From NCBI GenBank assembly GCA_030248135.1, contig JASANC010004111.1, positions 1 to 64,000 on the forward strand: DNA of 64,000 bases. Direction: 5' to 3'. Position 1 is the stretch's first letter; the number at the start of each line of letters is the position of its first letter. The DNA comes from Theristus sp. LFF4_11. Lineage: Eukaryota > Nematoda > Chromadorea > Monhysterida > Xyalidae. Made by a program: the position numbers and the translations under genes. This document shows positions 25,601 through 37,600 of this stretch, in pieces. The notes below the pieces were generated by a model. That model saw only the letters and a program-made list of their open reading frames with translations. It was not told the DNA's origin and searched no databases.

Positions 25601-28600
25601 CGGAGGCCGTCCTCCGTTCGGTTTGAGTCTCGGAGACCGAAATAACTCCGTATCGGTTTGAGTCACGGAGACCGAAAAAACTCCGACCAACCAAATCTCC
25701 GCTGCGGCGTTTCGGCTTTTTCGAAAGCTGCCCTCGGCGAAACCCGGCCGTGCCATAGATCGACGCCGTCTCAGCTCGCATGCCGCCACAACTCCAGCCA
25801 CCGTGCCTCCGTTCCTTGCGACGTTTTGCCAGCCACTGGTGCGCCCGCCACTCCGCTGATCTGCCTCGGCGACACTCGACGACACGTGAAGACGCGCAGC
25901 ACGCCACCGCCTCTCGTCGACGCTGACCCTCCATGGCCTTTCTGCACTGGCCCTCCATGGCCTCGGTGCATGCGACGTCGCCACCCAGCATTGTCTCGGC
26001 GGGACCTCCACTGAAGTGTTCTGCTTTGGTGTGTGTGAATGGCTCACTGGACTGCCAACCGATCCGAGCTGCTGTGTGTGATGACCGGTGGACGTTGGGT
26101 TTTTTACTTTTACTTTACTTTTACTAAATTAAAACGACTTCACTTTTATTAAAACGACGACGAAAGACGATAGAAATAAAAAGAAACAAAATGGCACGAA
26201 CGGCACATGCTAAACTCATAAAACACGACACTTTTATAATGTACAAGAACGAATCAAGGAAAAATAGCTGAACAAAGTTATAAGAAAAGTCGTTGAGCAT
26301 CTAGGAAAAAAGTAGATGAGCATTGGAAGTCAAGCGCTCTGTCAGAAACAGCTCACCGTAAACCCGGCTTTGTGTGAGAGTGCAGACACGAAGGCTAAAG
26401 TAGGACATTACAAAAATCAAGGTCGCTCAGTCCGAATATAAAGCTTATTTGGCCATACGGATTACCCCGCACCCTAAAAACGGTCTCTATAGGGACGAAA
26501 AAGGAGAAATATGAAAAAAAATCGGAAACTAGTCAAAAAATCTGAAAACTGTGCCATAAATAGAAATCAAGGTCGCTCAGTCCGAATATGCTGTTCATTT
26601 TGCCATGCGAATTGCTCCGCACCCTAAAAATAGTTTTTACAGGGATGAAAATGAAGAAAATTGAAAAAATCCGGAAACTAGCCAAAAAAATCTGAATCGA
26701 TGTCGCTGAGTCCGAATATGATGTATATTTTGCTATACGGATTCTTTTGACTAGTTTCCGATTTTCTTCAGATTTCTCGCTTCTCTCCCTATAGAAGCTG
26801 TTTTTAGGGTGCGTAGTAAACCGTAAGGCAAAATAAAAACATCATATTCAAACTCAGCGATCTCGGTTTGTGTTTGTGGCATAGTTTTCAGATTTTTTAA
26901 CTAGTTTAGATTATTTTTTAATTTTTCCCTTTTCGTCCCAATAGAGGCCGTTTTTAGGGTGCGAAATAATTCATATGGCAAAATAAACATTATATTCGAA
27001 CTCAGCGATTTCGGTTTGTATTTACGGCACAGTTTCAAATTTTTTTGACTAGTTTCCGATTTTTTTAATTTTTTCCTTTTCTGTCCCCATAGAAGCTGCT
27101 TTTAGGGTGCGGAGTAATTCGTATAACAAAATAAACATCATATTCAGACTCAGCAACCTCGGTTTGTATTTACGGCACAGTTTTCATATATTTTTTGATT
27201 AGTTTCCGATTTTTTCCAGTTTTTTCCCTTTCCGTCCCCATAGAGGCCGTTTTTAGGGTGCGGAGTAATCCGTATAGCAAAATAAACATTATATGCAGAC
27301 TCAGCGACCTTGATTTGTAATTGTAACAAGATTTCAGGTGTCTTGTGACGCGCTTTTTATTTAAATTTAATTTTTAAGGAAAATTCCCTCCTGATCCCCA
27401 TGACATACGCGTTTAGGGCACAGTAGAAACGTTGGGCAAATTCTAAATAAGATTTTTGAACTCAGCGTACCCGAAAACCCATCTGTAGTCACGGTTGCAG
27501 CACCTGAGGTGGCCCCAAAAAATTTGGGGGGTGGGAGGAAACACCCTGCATGCGGCATATTGACCAAAAACGCATGCGACAAGCCATTTTGTTTTGTATC
27601 GTGTGAGTCCCGGCGACGCTTTATGAAGCTGAAATTTTACATGTATATACATTTTTCGCAGATCTTTCAGAATTACCTAGAAACTATACCCCATAAACGT
27701 TTCTAAAGTACCGAAAAACGTGAAAAACCACCAACCTCTGCAGTTTTTTAAAAATACAAAGCATGAAAAAACATTTTCAACCTATAGTATAACAGCGAAA
27801 AATGTGCGCAAACACAAGGGGAATTGATTGGTGTTTGATTTTTGTTAATAGCTTCAAGCAGAAGCGAGCTAGAGTGTTTTACTACAAGGGGGTCGAAAAT
27901 TAGGTTTTTCCCAAGTTTGAAGCATAAAGAAAACTTGGATTAAGATAAAAATATGATTTTCGAACTCAGGGCATCAAGGCGGTTCGATTGGTCTTAAATT
28001 TGACTGAATTTGAAAACTTTTTTGAAATTGTGCCCAGAGGTGTGGAGGCCGGGTCGGTCGACTCAAAAAGCCTATCTTAATTACACGTAATCCATCATCA
28101 ACTTTGTCGTTTCATTCTTTCACTGAATAACTACAGTGTCAACGATATGGACATGCAGGTTCGATCTTCATTGGTACTAAGATGAACATATTATTTTCAA
28201 ACCGCTTTATATGACAGAATCAATTATCAACTACTGTTTATCATCTGAACTCACTGTATTTTTGCTTTGTAGTTATGTTTCAGCGTGTCTGGTCTATTAC
28301 AGGACCCAGCGCATCTTTCCCGCCTGCTTCTTTGCTAAACCACTCCATTGTAACGTTGATCTTCCACACGTGCAACAGCTAAGCTACTTTATTTTTATTG
28401 GGTTCTGTTGATTTGTGCATTTCTTCTTGATGCCAACACCTGATTCGGTGTACTCTGCTCCTGTCTTCACGATGAACATCAAAGCCAACAAAGTTTCACC
28501 TCGTCTCGTGTTGCAAGAGTTCAACTCAATGCGCGCATAGATGGGTAAGCAGTTTCATGCACGACGCGGGAATTCAAAATTGGTTAAGTGATCCGAGTCC

Positions 28601-31600
28601 CCTACATAGGGCCGAGTCACTTTGGCGACTTTGAATTGCCACATAAAGGTTGAAATTAGTTTTCTTTATACGTCTGCTCACGAATTCAGTCGCAGAACTT
28701 AAAAAAATTGATATACTAATTGCAAGCCCTCATTTTGCAGCAGGCTCACGGGAGCGGCGACTCAGTCGCGAGCCGTGGACTCGGTGAGAGCGGTTGCGAG
28801 CCACCCGCCTCCTGCAATGAGGCTCACAAACCTCGCGGAGTTCCGTCCCTTAGTCGGGCGGACTTCAACCCACTTAGTGCATCACCACACTCCGGTCGCG
28901 GGGTAGATTCACATGCGTCAAAACATAGCTTGTCAAATCTAAAAAAAACACTTAGACAGATTGAGCTGCTGGATTGGTTTTCGGATTAAATTTCCGATGA
29001 TTTAAAATAAACTCTAAAATTAAAAAAAAACATTTTCACATTTTATCAAACCGTGAATGTGTTTTTTTTTCGTCGCTGCTGCACCGTACATCTCTTTTTG
29101 ACATTCATTTGCAACTGACAGCTGTTCCATCACTGCCTAACATGCGCATTAAGTGCCGCAGAAGGGTCTTCCGAATGCACTGAAGCTTCGGGCGTGCGTT
29201 GTGTGCTTCTTGCTCTGTCTCTTTCGTCGGCGAACAACGTTGACGACTTGTTTGTTTTAAAATATTATCGTGAACGATATGACTGGTTTCTTTCAAACGA
29301 CCAAAACGGACGCAGAATAAAGACAATGGGGCAGATAAAACCGTCTAAACGTGTTTTACTTTGTTGATTGGGGTTAAACAATTATGGTGTTCTCGGTCAC
29401 ATTTCATCAGTTAACGTTGACTCTAATGTTTTAAAAGAGTGCTTCTGTTTCTTTCTCATGTGAGATACTGAATCAAGCAATTTGTTTGAAAAAAACACAA
29501 AAACAATTAGGCGCTGATAGCACTGTTTATTTCCGTTCTTCGATTGATAAATGTTTGAATGGTTTTATAATTGTGCACATTTACGACAGGTTTATAACTG
29601 TAGTTAGGCTGGTTGAAACTAAAAAATCAGATTTCAGCCATAATTGAGAAGTTGCATAATTGACAATCACAACGTTCGGTAATTTTCGGTAACAACTGCA
29701 GATTTTCAATTGTTTTATTGAGGCAATCACACCTGTTTCAATGTAATAAAGGTGAACGCGCACTTTCTGCAACAGCAACAATCTCAAAATCTGAAACTGC
29801 TGCAGAAAATCAACAGACATCAAATCGCAACATGTGCAACAATTTTTTCCATTGTACCGGTATTTTTGCCGCTCAAAGCTAATGCCTGAATTTAGCTTTA
29901 GCAGCTCAAATATCACAAACTCAAAAAGCTTGTGTAAAATCATCGTCTGTGTACTCGGTACCAAAATAAAAAAATACAGAAATTTTAGTTTTGGGTGGGT
30001 AAAAATGGATACCGTTTATAAATTTGCGCAAAGTTACATTGTTCAATGTTCACCCCGTTGGGAGCAGGAAGCAACATTAACCGATGTTTCACATTTCACC
30101 TCATTGAAAAGGCTTGGCTTAGGTTAGGATTAGGTTAGGAAAAACTTTTGGATTTGGCATGGTTTAGGCTTAGGCTTAGGATTAGGATTAGGCTTGTTCT
30201 GCTTTCCAGAAAACAAAAGGTTAGTAGACGTTAACTGAGCGCCAACCAACTGTGTAATCACGCTCTCAAGTTCGTTTCGGGTGAATGTAGGCCATCCCAT
30301 AGTTTATGACTACGACAGCAAAAAAATTCAAATCAGTACAGTGTGGCCGAATAAATAAGGCAGTCCATCAAGGCGGGATCAGTCGCAGACTAGGAGTTGT
30401 CTTTTTCAAAAATGCCAACGGTAGTTCCGAGACTAGGAGTTGTCTTTGTCAAAAATGCCAACGGTAGTTCCTACAGTCTATCTCGCTAATATATGCAACT
30501 CGCTGATTGGTCGGCTCCTCACGCTCCGCACCCTTGGGAACGGGATTCAGAAAAAAAAATTTTTCTCATAGTACAGGGGTGGGTTTTTTTATATCATGCC
30601 CAAAAAAAAAAACAAAAAAAAAAAAAAAAAAATCAAAAAAAATGCATAGGGCACACAGAGAAAAAAAAATGTTTGTGGGGGGGGGGGGGGGGGGCGGCGG
30701 CGGGGGGGGGGGGGGGGTGGGGGGGGGGGCGCCGGGGGGGGGGGGCGGGGGCGGGGGGGGGGGGGGCGGGGGGGGCGGAAAGAAAAAAAAAAGAAGACAG
30801 TATTTATTGACAATGTGAACAATCTTTGAACAACAATGAATGGACATGGCGCACCCAATGAATCAATTGTTAAAAGTGGGATGAAAACCGTCGAAATCGT
30901 TGGAAGCAAGTTTTGTTATTTTGTTTGTTTGTTTTAAATTTGTTTTGAACACGCAGCAGCGGCCAGCGGTACGTTTAAAAGCAAAAATTCTCGACGACGT
31001 CGTCGCCGTCAATCAACCAAAAAAACTTCAGTTTACTAATTTTTTACCAATTCAAACGTTTGGAATTTTGTAGTTTTTGATTTAGAATTTTTTCGGCATG
31101 AAAAAAAATAAAAACAAACCGCTGAACAACAAAAAAACATGATATTTTCTGAATCCCGTTCCCAGGGGTGCGGAGCGTGAGGAGCCGACCAATCAGCGAG
31201 TTGCATATATTAGCGAGATAGACTGTAATCATGAGTGCGAGGGAGAGAGAATGATCAGAATAGTAGCACGTAGAATCCATTAGTTTTAAAAACAACACGT
31301 CATATGACACACAATTGGGTTTCTGAACGGTTTTCTCTTTCATTCAAATTTCGCGCGCTCCTTGCACCCTGAAAAAAGCTGCCATGTTTACTCGGCCACT
31401 CCGTACCGAAGATGAGAGGGTGTAGGTGTATCCCCTCTGAGCACGAGGTTGCGCCTCGTGAGGGAGAATGGTGGGGGTCTTGTGACATCCACCTCCAAAA
31501 CCCTTGACTTTCCGTGGGCACCCCCCTTTCAAGATACGGCACCCACCCCGGGGTCCCCCAGACAAAATGTTCCCAAATTTGGTTGCCAGAATGTCAACGA

Positions 31601-34600
31601 TTTCATGGTTAAAACTCACGAGACATCTGTCTAAAAATCACATTTTTAAATCATAATTTGTCGCTTCCCAGGTGCATAATACTAAATATAAGCGGTTATT
31701 TAGTTTTACAAACAGCACCAAAGATGAGGCGTGTAACCCCTCACCGAGCACGAAGTTGCGCCCTGCGGAGGTGTGGGTGAGGGGGTCCCGTGACCCTCAA
31801 AAGTCGCGACCCCCAGTAGGTACCCCCACCCCCTTTACGACTCGGCACCCCACCTGCAAAATTTCATTCGGACCGCGCTGACGCACGCACTGACTTGCAG
31901 AGCCAAAATAGGGTCATTTTAACTTTTTAAAAATTTCGCCCGTCCGTGGTATACTTCAAAGTGAAAACGGACTGTTTGACGTTGCTTGATGTGGTTGTTG
32001 GTGGATGACGCCGCGCCACTTGAAGACGATAAACTGGCAACAAGCAAGAGTTGACAAGGAGTTTCTTCACTGCAAAAACGGTTTCATTGTAAATTATTTT
32101 CATGGTGTTTTTATCCATTAACGAGCTCACCTGAAACCCAGTTCAGAAGCTTGTATTCCAGTGTCTGACTGAACTTTGCTTGTCGATCTTTTTGATCCTA
32201 AAAGTATCTATAAAAACTGTCAAAAAAATCTCACAAAAAAGATCACACAAAATTCTAGGCAAAAAACTCATCTTGTCACTTTCTGTAGAAACGGAAAGTA
32301 TCTGAAAAAACGCATTTTCAGAAAAAAATGCAGGTTAGACAATTAAAATTGTTTGTTTTTCAATTTAACAGTTTTTCAAAAGATCTTTGTGAATTTTTAA
32401 TCACATTCACTTCACATCAGCGACCAACCATTCACCTGATGCCAGCAAATTTCGCAATCATTTTAACGTTGTTTGACTGTATTCTTGAAAAATTCGTGAA
32501 TGAGAAACAAAAATAACCGATAAAAAACGGTTTCTTTTTGAATCCAACTAATGCTTCTTTCATTTCAGTATGAATTCAAGGCGCGCGGTATCAAAAAGAA
32601 GAAAGTTGACATCGCCGTTTCCGTTGATGGCGTCAAAATTGTGCTGCGGGACAAAAAAGTCAGTGAATAAAATCAAAATTTTTTGTTGGTTTAAAAAAAA
32701 ATTTCATGCAGATTCCAGAAGCAGTTTCAACCTGTTCAGCGTAGTGCTTTGTGCTCCTCATTTTATTTTTGTTTCAGAAACGAGAGAAGTGGCAGTGGGA
32801 TGAAAGCGAAAGGCTCGTCATGTTCCACCCTATTTACAGGTGTCCACTGCACATTTCATATTTTTTTCAGTACATTTATTGTCAGTATTTTTAAAGTGGT
32901 GCAAAACGTCATTTTTGTGAATTCAAGAACTTTGAAATTGAAAACGAACGACGAATAAACTCATTTTAGGGTATTCTACGTGTCGCACGATTCTCAGGAT
33001 CTGCAAATCTTCAGCTACATTGCCCGCGACGGAGTGTCAAACACGTTCAAATGCAACGTCTTCAAATGCTCAAACCAGGTTTTGTCTCAGTTTGTAATTT
33101 TCATTGGGAAGGTTTGACATTTTCAAAAGTTGTTAACTGTGGTGTACTCTGGCCTTGAACCAATGGTTGAATTCCCTTTTCTCGTTGTTTCACGGTTTTT
33201 TGAATGTTGTGGTGTTGCCTTTGAAATAAATCCAAATTATTTGCAGCGAAGCAAAATAATATTTGTGTGCGATTATCAAAACTTCAGCTTTTAAGGCTTA
33301 AAGCAGAATTTGAAACAGTCCCTAATAGTTTCATAAATAATCTGTCAGTCAGCATTTTCTTATTGTGAAATGGAACACACACGAAACTTTTGGTGTCACC
33401 GGCATTGTAAAAGCAGCAGCAAACGCAGCGCCGTGTGTTATTGCGTTCACTGTCCATAAACGTGCACCGTGTCGTGAAAGGTGCAGTTTTCTCTATCGCA
33501 TCTCATCCCGTAAAAGCATTCGCGAAAACTTTCGCGCAACCGCTTTCAATCACGCAAAAAAGTGTTATGTGAAAGCAAAATTCGATTGCACGTATAATTC
33601 TTTCTCGTGTCGATGTAAAACTTGGCGAAAATGTTGCCGTGGTGCCGTGGGCGCGCACACTGCTGTCCCAGACGTCCGCGGCACCGCGCTCGTCTTGTTC
33701 GAACGTTTCACACGCGCGCGCGCTTTCTCGCACCCCTCCCCAACCGGGGCGGCGCCCAAAAGTTATGGTGCAGTTTTAAAACAGCGCAAAATAATGCGGT
33801 TGTTTCGGCCGACGCTGTTGTTAAAAAGGGTCAGTCAGTTGGCATCGGTTATTTTCGGGGCGACCATCGCATAATATCACCGATACATTATTACGGACGA
33901 CCATTTCCATTGTGTTTGTGTGTCTGTGTGTTGTTATTGTTGTTGTTGTGTGTTGACGTAAAGATATTACGAAGCAAGCCCCATTAACCATAATATTGTG
34001 CGCTGTATTTCAATGGAAGCGTTTCTGCGCTGTTTCTTATATGCGTTGCGCGCCATTTAAACAAATTACACATAAACACGTACGTACGAGGGAAACACAG
34101 AAGAGGAAATATTGTGGCGGCGACAAGTCAGAGCTGCAGAAGAGAAAAAGAATCGAGCGGTAGTGGAAAACGAACTGAAAATGTGTGTGCGGACGTGACG
34201 TGACCAGGCCACACCGTGCGTGCTGTAATGTGGCGCGTGCCTCAGTGTCACACTGGCGCTGAGAAGAAAACTGACGACTGGCAGATGAGCCCCTCCACGG
34301 CTTCTCCACGGTTCCGTCGCGGGTTTTCAGTTAAAGCGCAAAAGTTGCGCTCGCACGTCTGCGTGTTGTGTTGTGTGTTTGTGCGTGTTGCGATGCGTGC
34401 GCGTTGTTGTGTGTGTGTGTGCGTTCAGTTGTGTCTGTCCGTGCGTTATCTGTGCGCGGCGTGCTGTGTTTTTGTGCTCCACAGCCGAACTCTCGCGTTT
34501 CCTCCACTGTGCGTGTTTGTGTGTCTGTGCAGTACGATCGGCGGTTGCACGGTTACCCAGCGGCAATGTATGGATGTTTGTTGTATGATGGCAGCATAAA

Positions 34601-37600
34601 GGCAACAACTCTCAGCAAAATACGCGGCGATTGTGTGAACCGCACACGTCATATCGTTCTTTGCGATGTGTACATTTACGATCCGTGCAGCGTACCTGCG
34701 CCCATGTGTGCTGTCTAAGGTTTGCGTTTTTCGCCGGCAACTTGAAAACTCCGCGGCGCCCACAACAAACAACGCCACGGCTGGTGTATAGTTCTGCGGA
34801 GCAGTGTGCATCTGCCGGTGCAATTATCGTTCGCTTGCTTGACACACCACTCTGCCACTGACGAAGACATCATATATTATTCCAGTGCTCTCTGTCACCG
34901 CTCCATATACACATGCAACATCTTCTGTCTGCGTTATAAATTCTTCAGCACGCATCACATTACCTCACTTACATAATCTCAAAAAAGCATCTGTTTATTA
35001 TTTGTGTTTTTTTATGAGACGCCACATACCGCTGTCATATGTCAACCGATAAATTCTTGAGCAACTTTCTAGTTTTGAGACCACCTGTTTCTCACTATTT
35101 CCCTTGCAACAGTAAAACGGTTGGGTACCATGAAGGTCCAACATGATGACGCACGACACCGATAATTCGCACGCGTCATAAAATCCCCCGGAGTGCAGCA
35201 GCAGTCGACGACGGTATTCGCATCGAATATCGATTGTTTTATCGTGTCGCCATGGGAAATCTATCAAGTGGAGTTTATCGAGTTGCAGCAGCAGCGGCCA
35301 CCGCGGACAACTCGAATACGACCATCGATCACGACTGAATCGCAAACGCTGCTGCTGTGGCAGTGTAACGACCTCCAGTGGCGCGTTGGTGTCGTTTGTG
35401 ATCCATACATGAGCGACTGTTCGAAGTACGGGTATAATACAGTCCTGAATTGATCATCATCATCCAAACGTGTCGCTGTCGATCTACGATTGCATTCAAC
35501 GAACGCCACCAAGCCAACAATGACCACCGATGCGTCGCGTTTCTATTATCTGCGACTGATGGCGAAACCGGCCAACACCGACGACGAACCGATTCGACCG
35601 AAGTTCGTCCGATGGGGCTCAACGCGCATGCTGCCGACCGACGTGGAGGAGGAGCCAGAGTTGGAGGTACCTAGGGCGTAGCAACAACGAGGAGTGGTGC
35701 AAAAGGCGATGTGAAACGTGTTGCTTGTCACCAGAAAAACGTGGCATACTACATAAAAAGCTCGTTTCGATTCTGGCGACAAAAGAAGACAAGTTCCAAC
35801 TTGTTGGCGTGTCAGTTAAAATATGTTTGCATAGTTAAGGTTCGTCGGCAGACGTGCGGAAACTTTTCAGAAGTGTGCTGTACATTTCAACATTGCTGTG
35901 CAACAGGCTGCCCAAATTTCATGAGATCCATGTTGTTGCATGCGACAAAAATATCAGTGGCCGCTGTTGTTGACTTGTTGTTATTATCATTTTTTTAGTT
36001 TCAGCGACTTATTGCGCGTGCAGACGTGGAAGGTAACAGGCTTCAATCTTTATGTGGCAATTCAAAATCGCCTAAGTGACTCGGCCCTATTTCGGGGACA
36101 CGGATCACTTTGCCAATTTGAATTCCCGCGTCATGCGTCAAACTGTAACAGTTTACCCGTCTACGCTCGCATTGAGTGTCGGGACCAAAATAAATGATCG
36201 TACTTACTTGTTTAACCAGCAACCGGTGACCCGCCCTCTCACACTACAGTTGAATTTCTAATTTAGAACCTCCACCGTTTTTAAAGTAATTGCTTTTTTC
36301 TCGTTCAGAAAATAGACACCGGAAGTAGTTTTCGTGCTGCGTGTGAATTGATTGTGCCAGGCAGTATAATGGTTTTGTGACACAGCGAATGTGTATGTCG
36401 CAAAAGTGTGACACCACAGCTGCCAGCCGCTTGTAATCATCACTGGTCGGGCACCATACAAGAAGCCGCCGTCATCGTCGGTTTTTTTTGCGCGCTTTTA
36501 TTGCTTCCCTTGTGGCTCTCGTGTGTCTTGTAGCGGTGACTTTTTGGCCTTTGTGTGACGCACAGATTTCTTGTGGAGGAAAATTGGAATTGCTCTGCGA
36601 AACGGCATGGTTTACAGATTTGAATGGCACCTTGTCGGTCTGGTGTGCCAAAAAAAGTTGCTGTGCTCTCTGCTTGAACTTGTCGTTGTCACTGTCAGGG
36701 CGTGAGTGAAAAACGTACCTCGGGCAGTCTTGAACAACAGATGTAACACGCACCAGCTGTTTTCTTTGTGATGATCTCGATGATGTGACAAGTGTTTGCG
36801 CGGTTTTCCTCCGAATGGGAAATGTTGAGGTTTTTAATTTTTCTGTCAATCAATCGTCTGTGATTGAGTGATGAGTCACGGTTTTTTACCAATGAAGGAG
36901 TCGCCTTTTTTGTTGTGAATCACAGTACTTTAGCGTGTTTTCGGTGTTGATCAATGTTTGTTGATGGCAGCCTCATTAGCTGAACAAATTTAGGGGGGGG
37001 GGAATTTGCAGCTAAGCGAGTTCCTGTCCGGCAAAGAAAAACACTGAGAATAAGCACAGACATTTTTCGCACAAAGCGTCCGCCCACTTTGCCATTGCAG
37101 TCGCAAGCGATGCGCATCGTTCGCACCGTCGGTCAGGCGTTCGAGGTGTGCCACAAGATCACGCAGCAGCAGATGCAGGAGGCTGCGGCGGCCGCAGAGG
37201 CTGGATCGCTCTCGGGTAGCGCCACCAATCTCTACGGAAGGAGCACCGGTAAAAAAATGATAGATTGTTGTCTTAGTGACATGATGATACACTGCAACGT
37301 CTTGCATATAAGGTCTCCTTGCATAACTTTGAAAATCAAAAATCTATTATACTAAAAAAATACTTTGTCCGTGGAACTTTTTTTGCAGTTTGAATTGGCG
37401 CTCAATTTTCCAGTTCGAGCCTATTTTGCTATTTAAGTCATCATCTGCTAAATACTCCATTTTCTAATGACAAGACAATGTTCAAATCGTTATTCTACAT
37501 GACTTCGTCATCATGATGCCTTTTGCTCATTAGCAACAACTTACATACAATGGACAAATAGCAATTTTTGGTGCTCAAAATGTTATAATCGACTGCAAAA

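Larger units (their letters stand above)
23195..28080. mobile_element. 4.9-kb foldback element with TTAA ends
   Basis: The left end TTAAGATAGGCTTTTT is the reverse complement of the right end AAAAAGCCTATCTTAA. Arms of roughly 750 bp are near-perfect inverted copies ('aatcgaaccgccttgatgcc' at about 23277 against its complement near 27980). Next come about four to five tandem units of about 150 bp (marker 'tacggattactccgcaccct' at 23991, 24143, 24293 and 24441), mirrored in inverse orientation up to 27310. The ends could be TTAA target duplications, as for piggyBac-type elements, but the inner termini do not begin CCC. No transposase is seen. An LTR retrotransposon is inserted in the centre. 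Confidence 0.85.

Noticed and set aside
25598..26047. 149-codon minus-strand frame running into the LTR
   Set aside because: It overlaps the LTR border and the primer binding site, so it is unlikely to be translated as such.
30566..30847. Poly-Pro / poly-Gly frames
   Set aside because: They arise from the G-homopolymer block and are not genes.
33365..33874. 169-codon plus-strand frame
   Set aside because: Its codon use and composition follow the CpG-rich tract, with no splice or domain support; treated as possible promoter/5' UTR.
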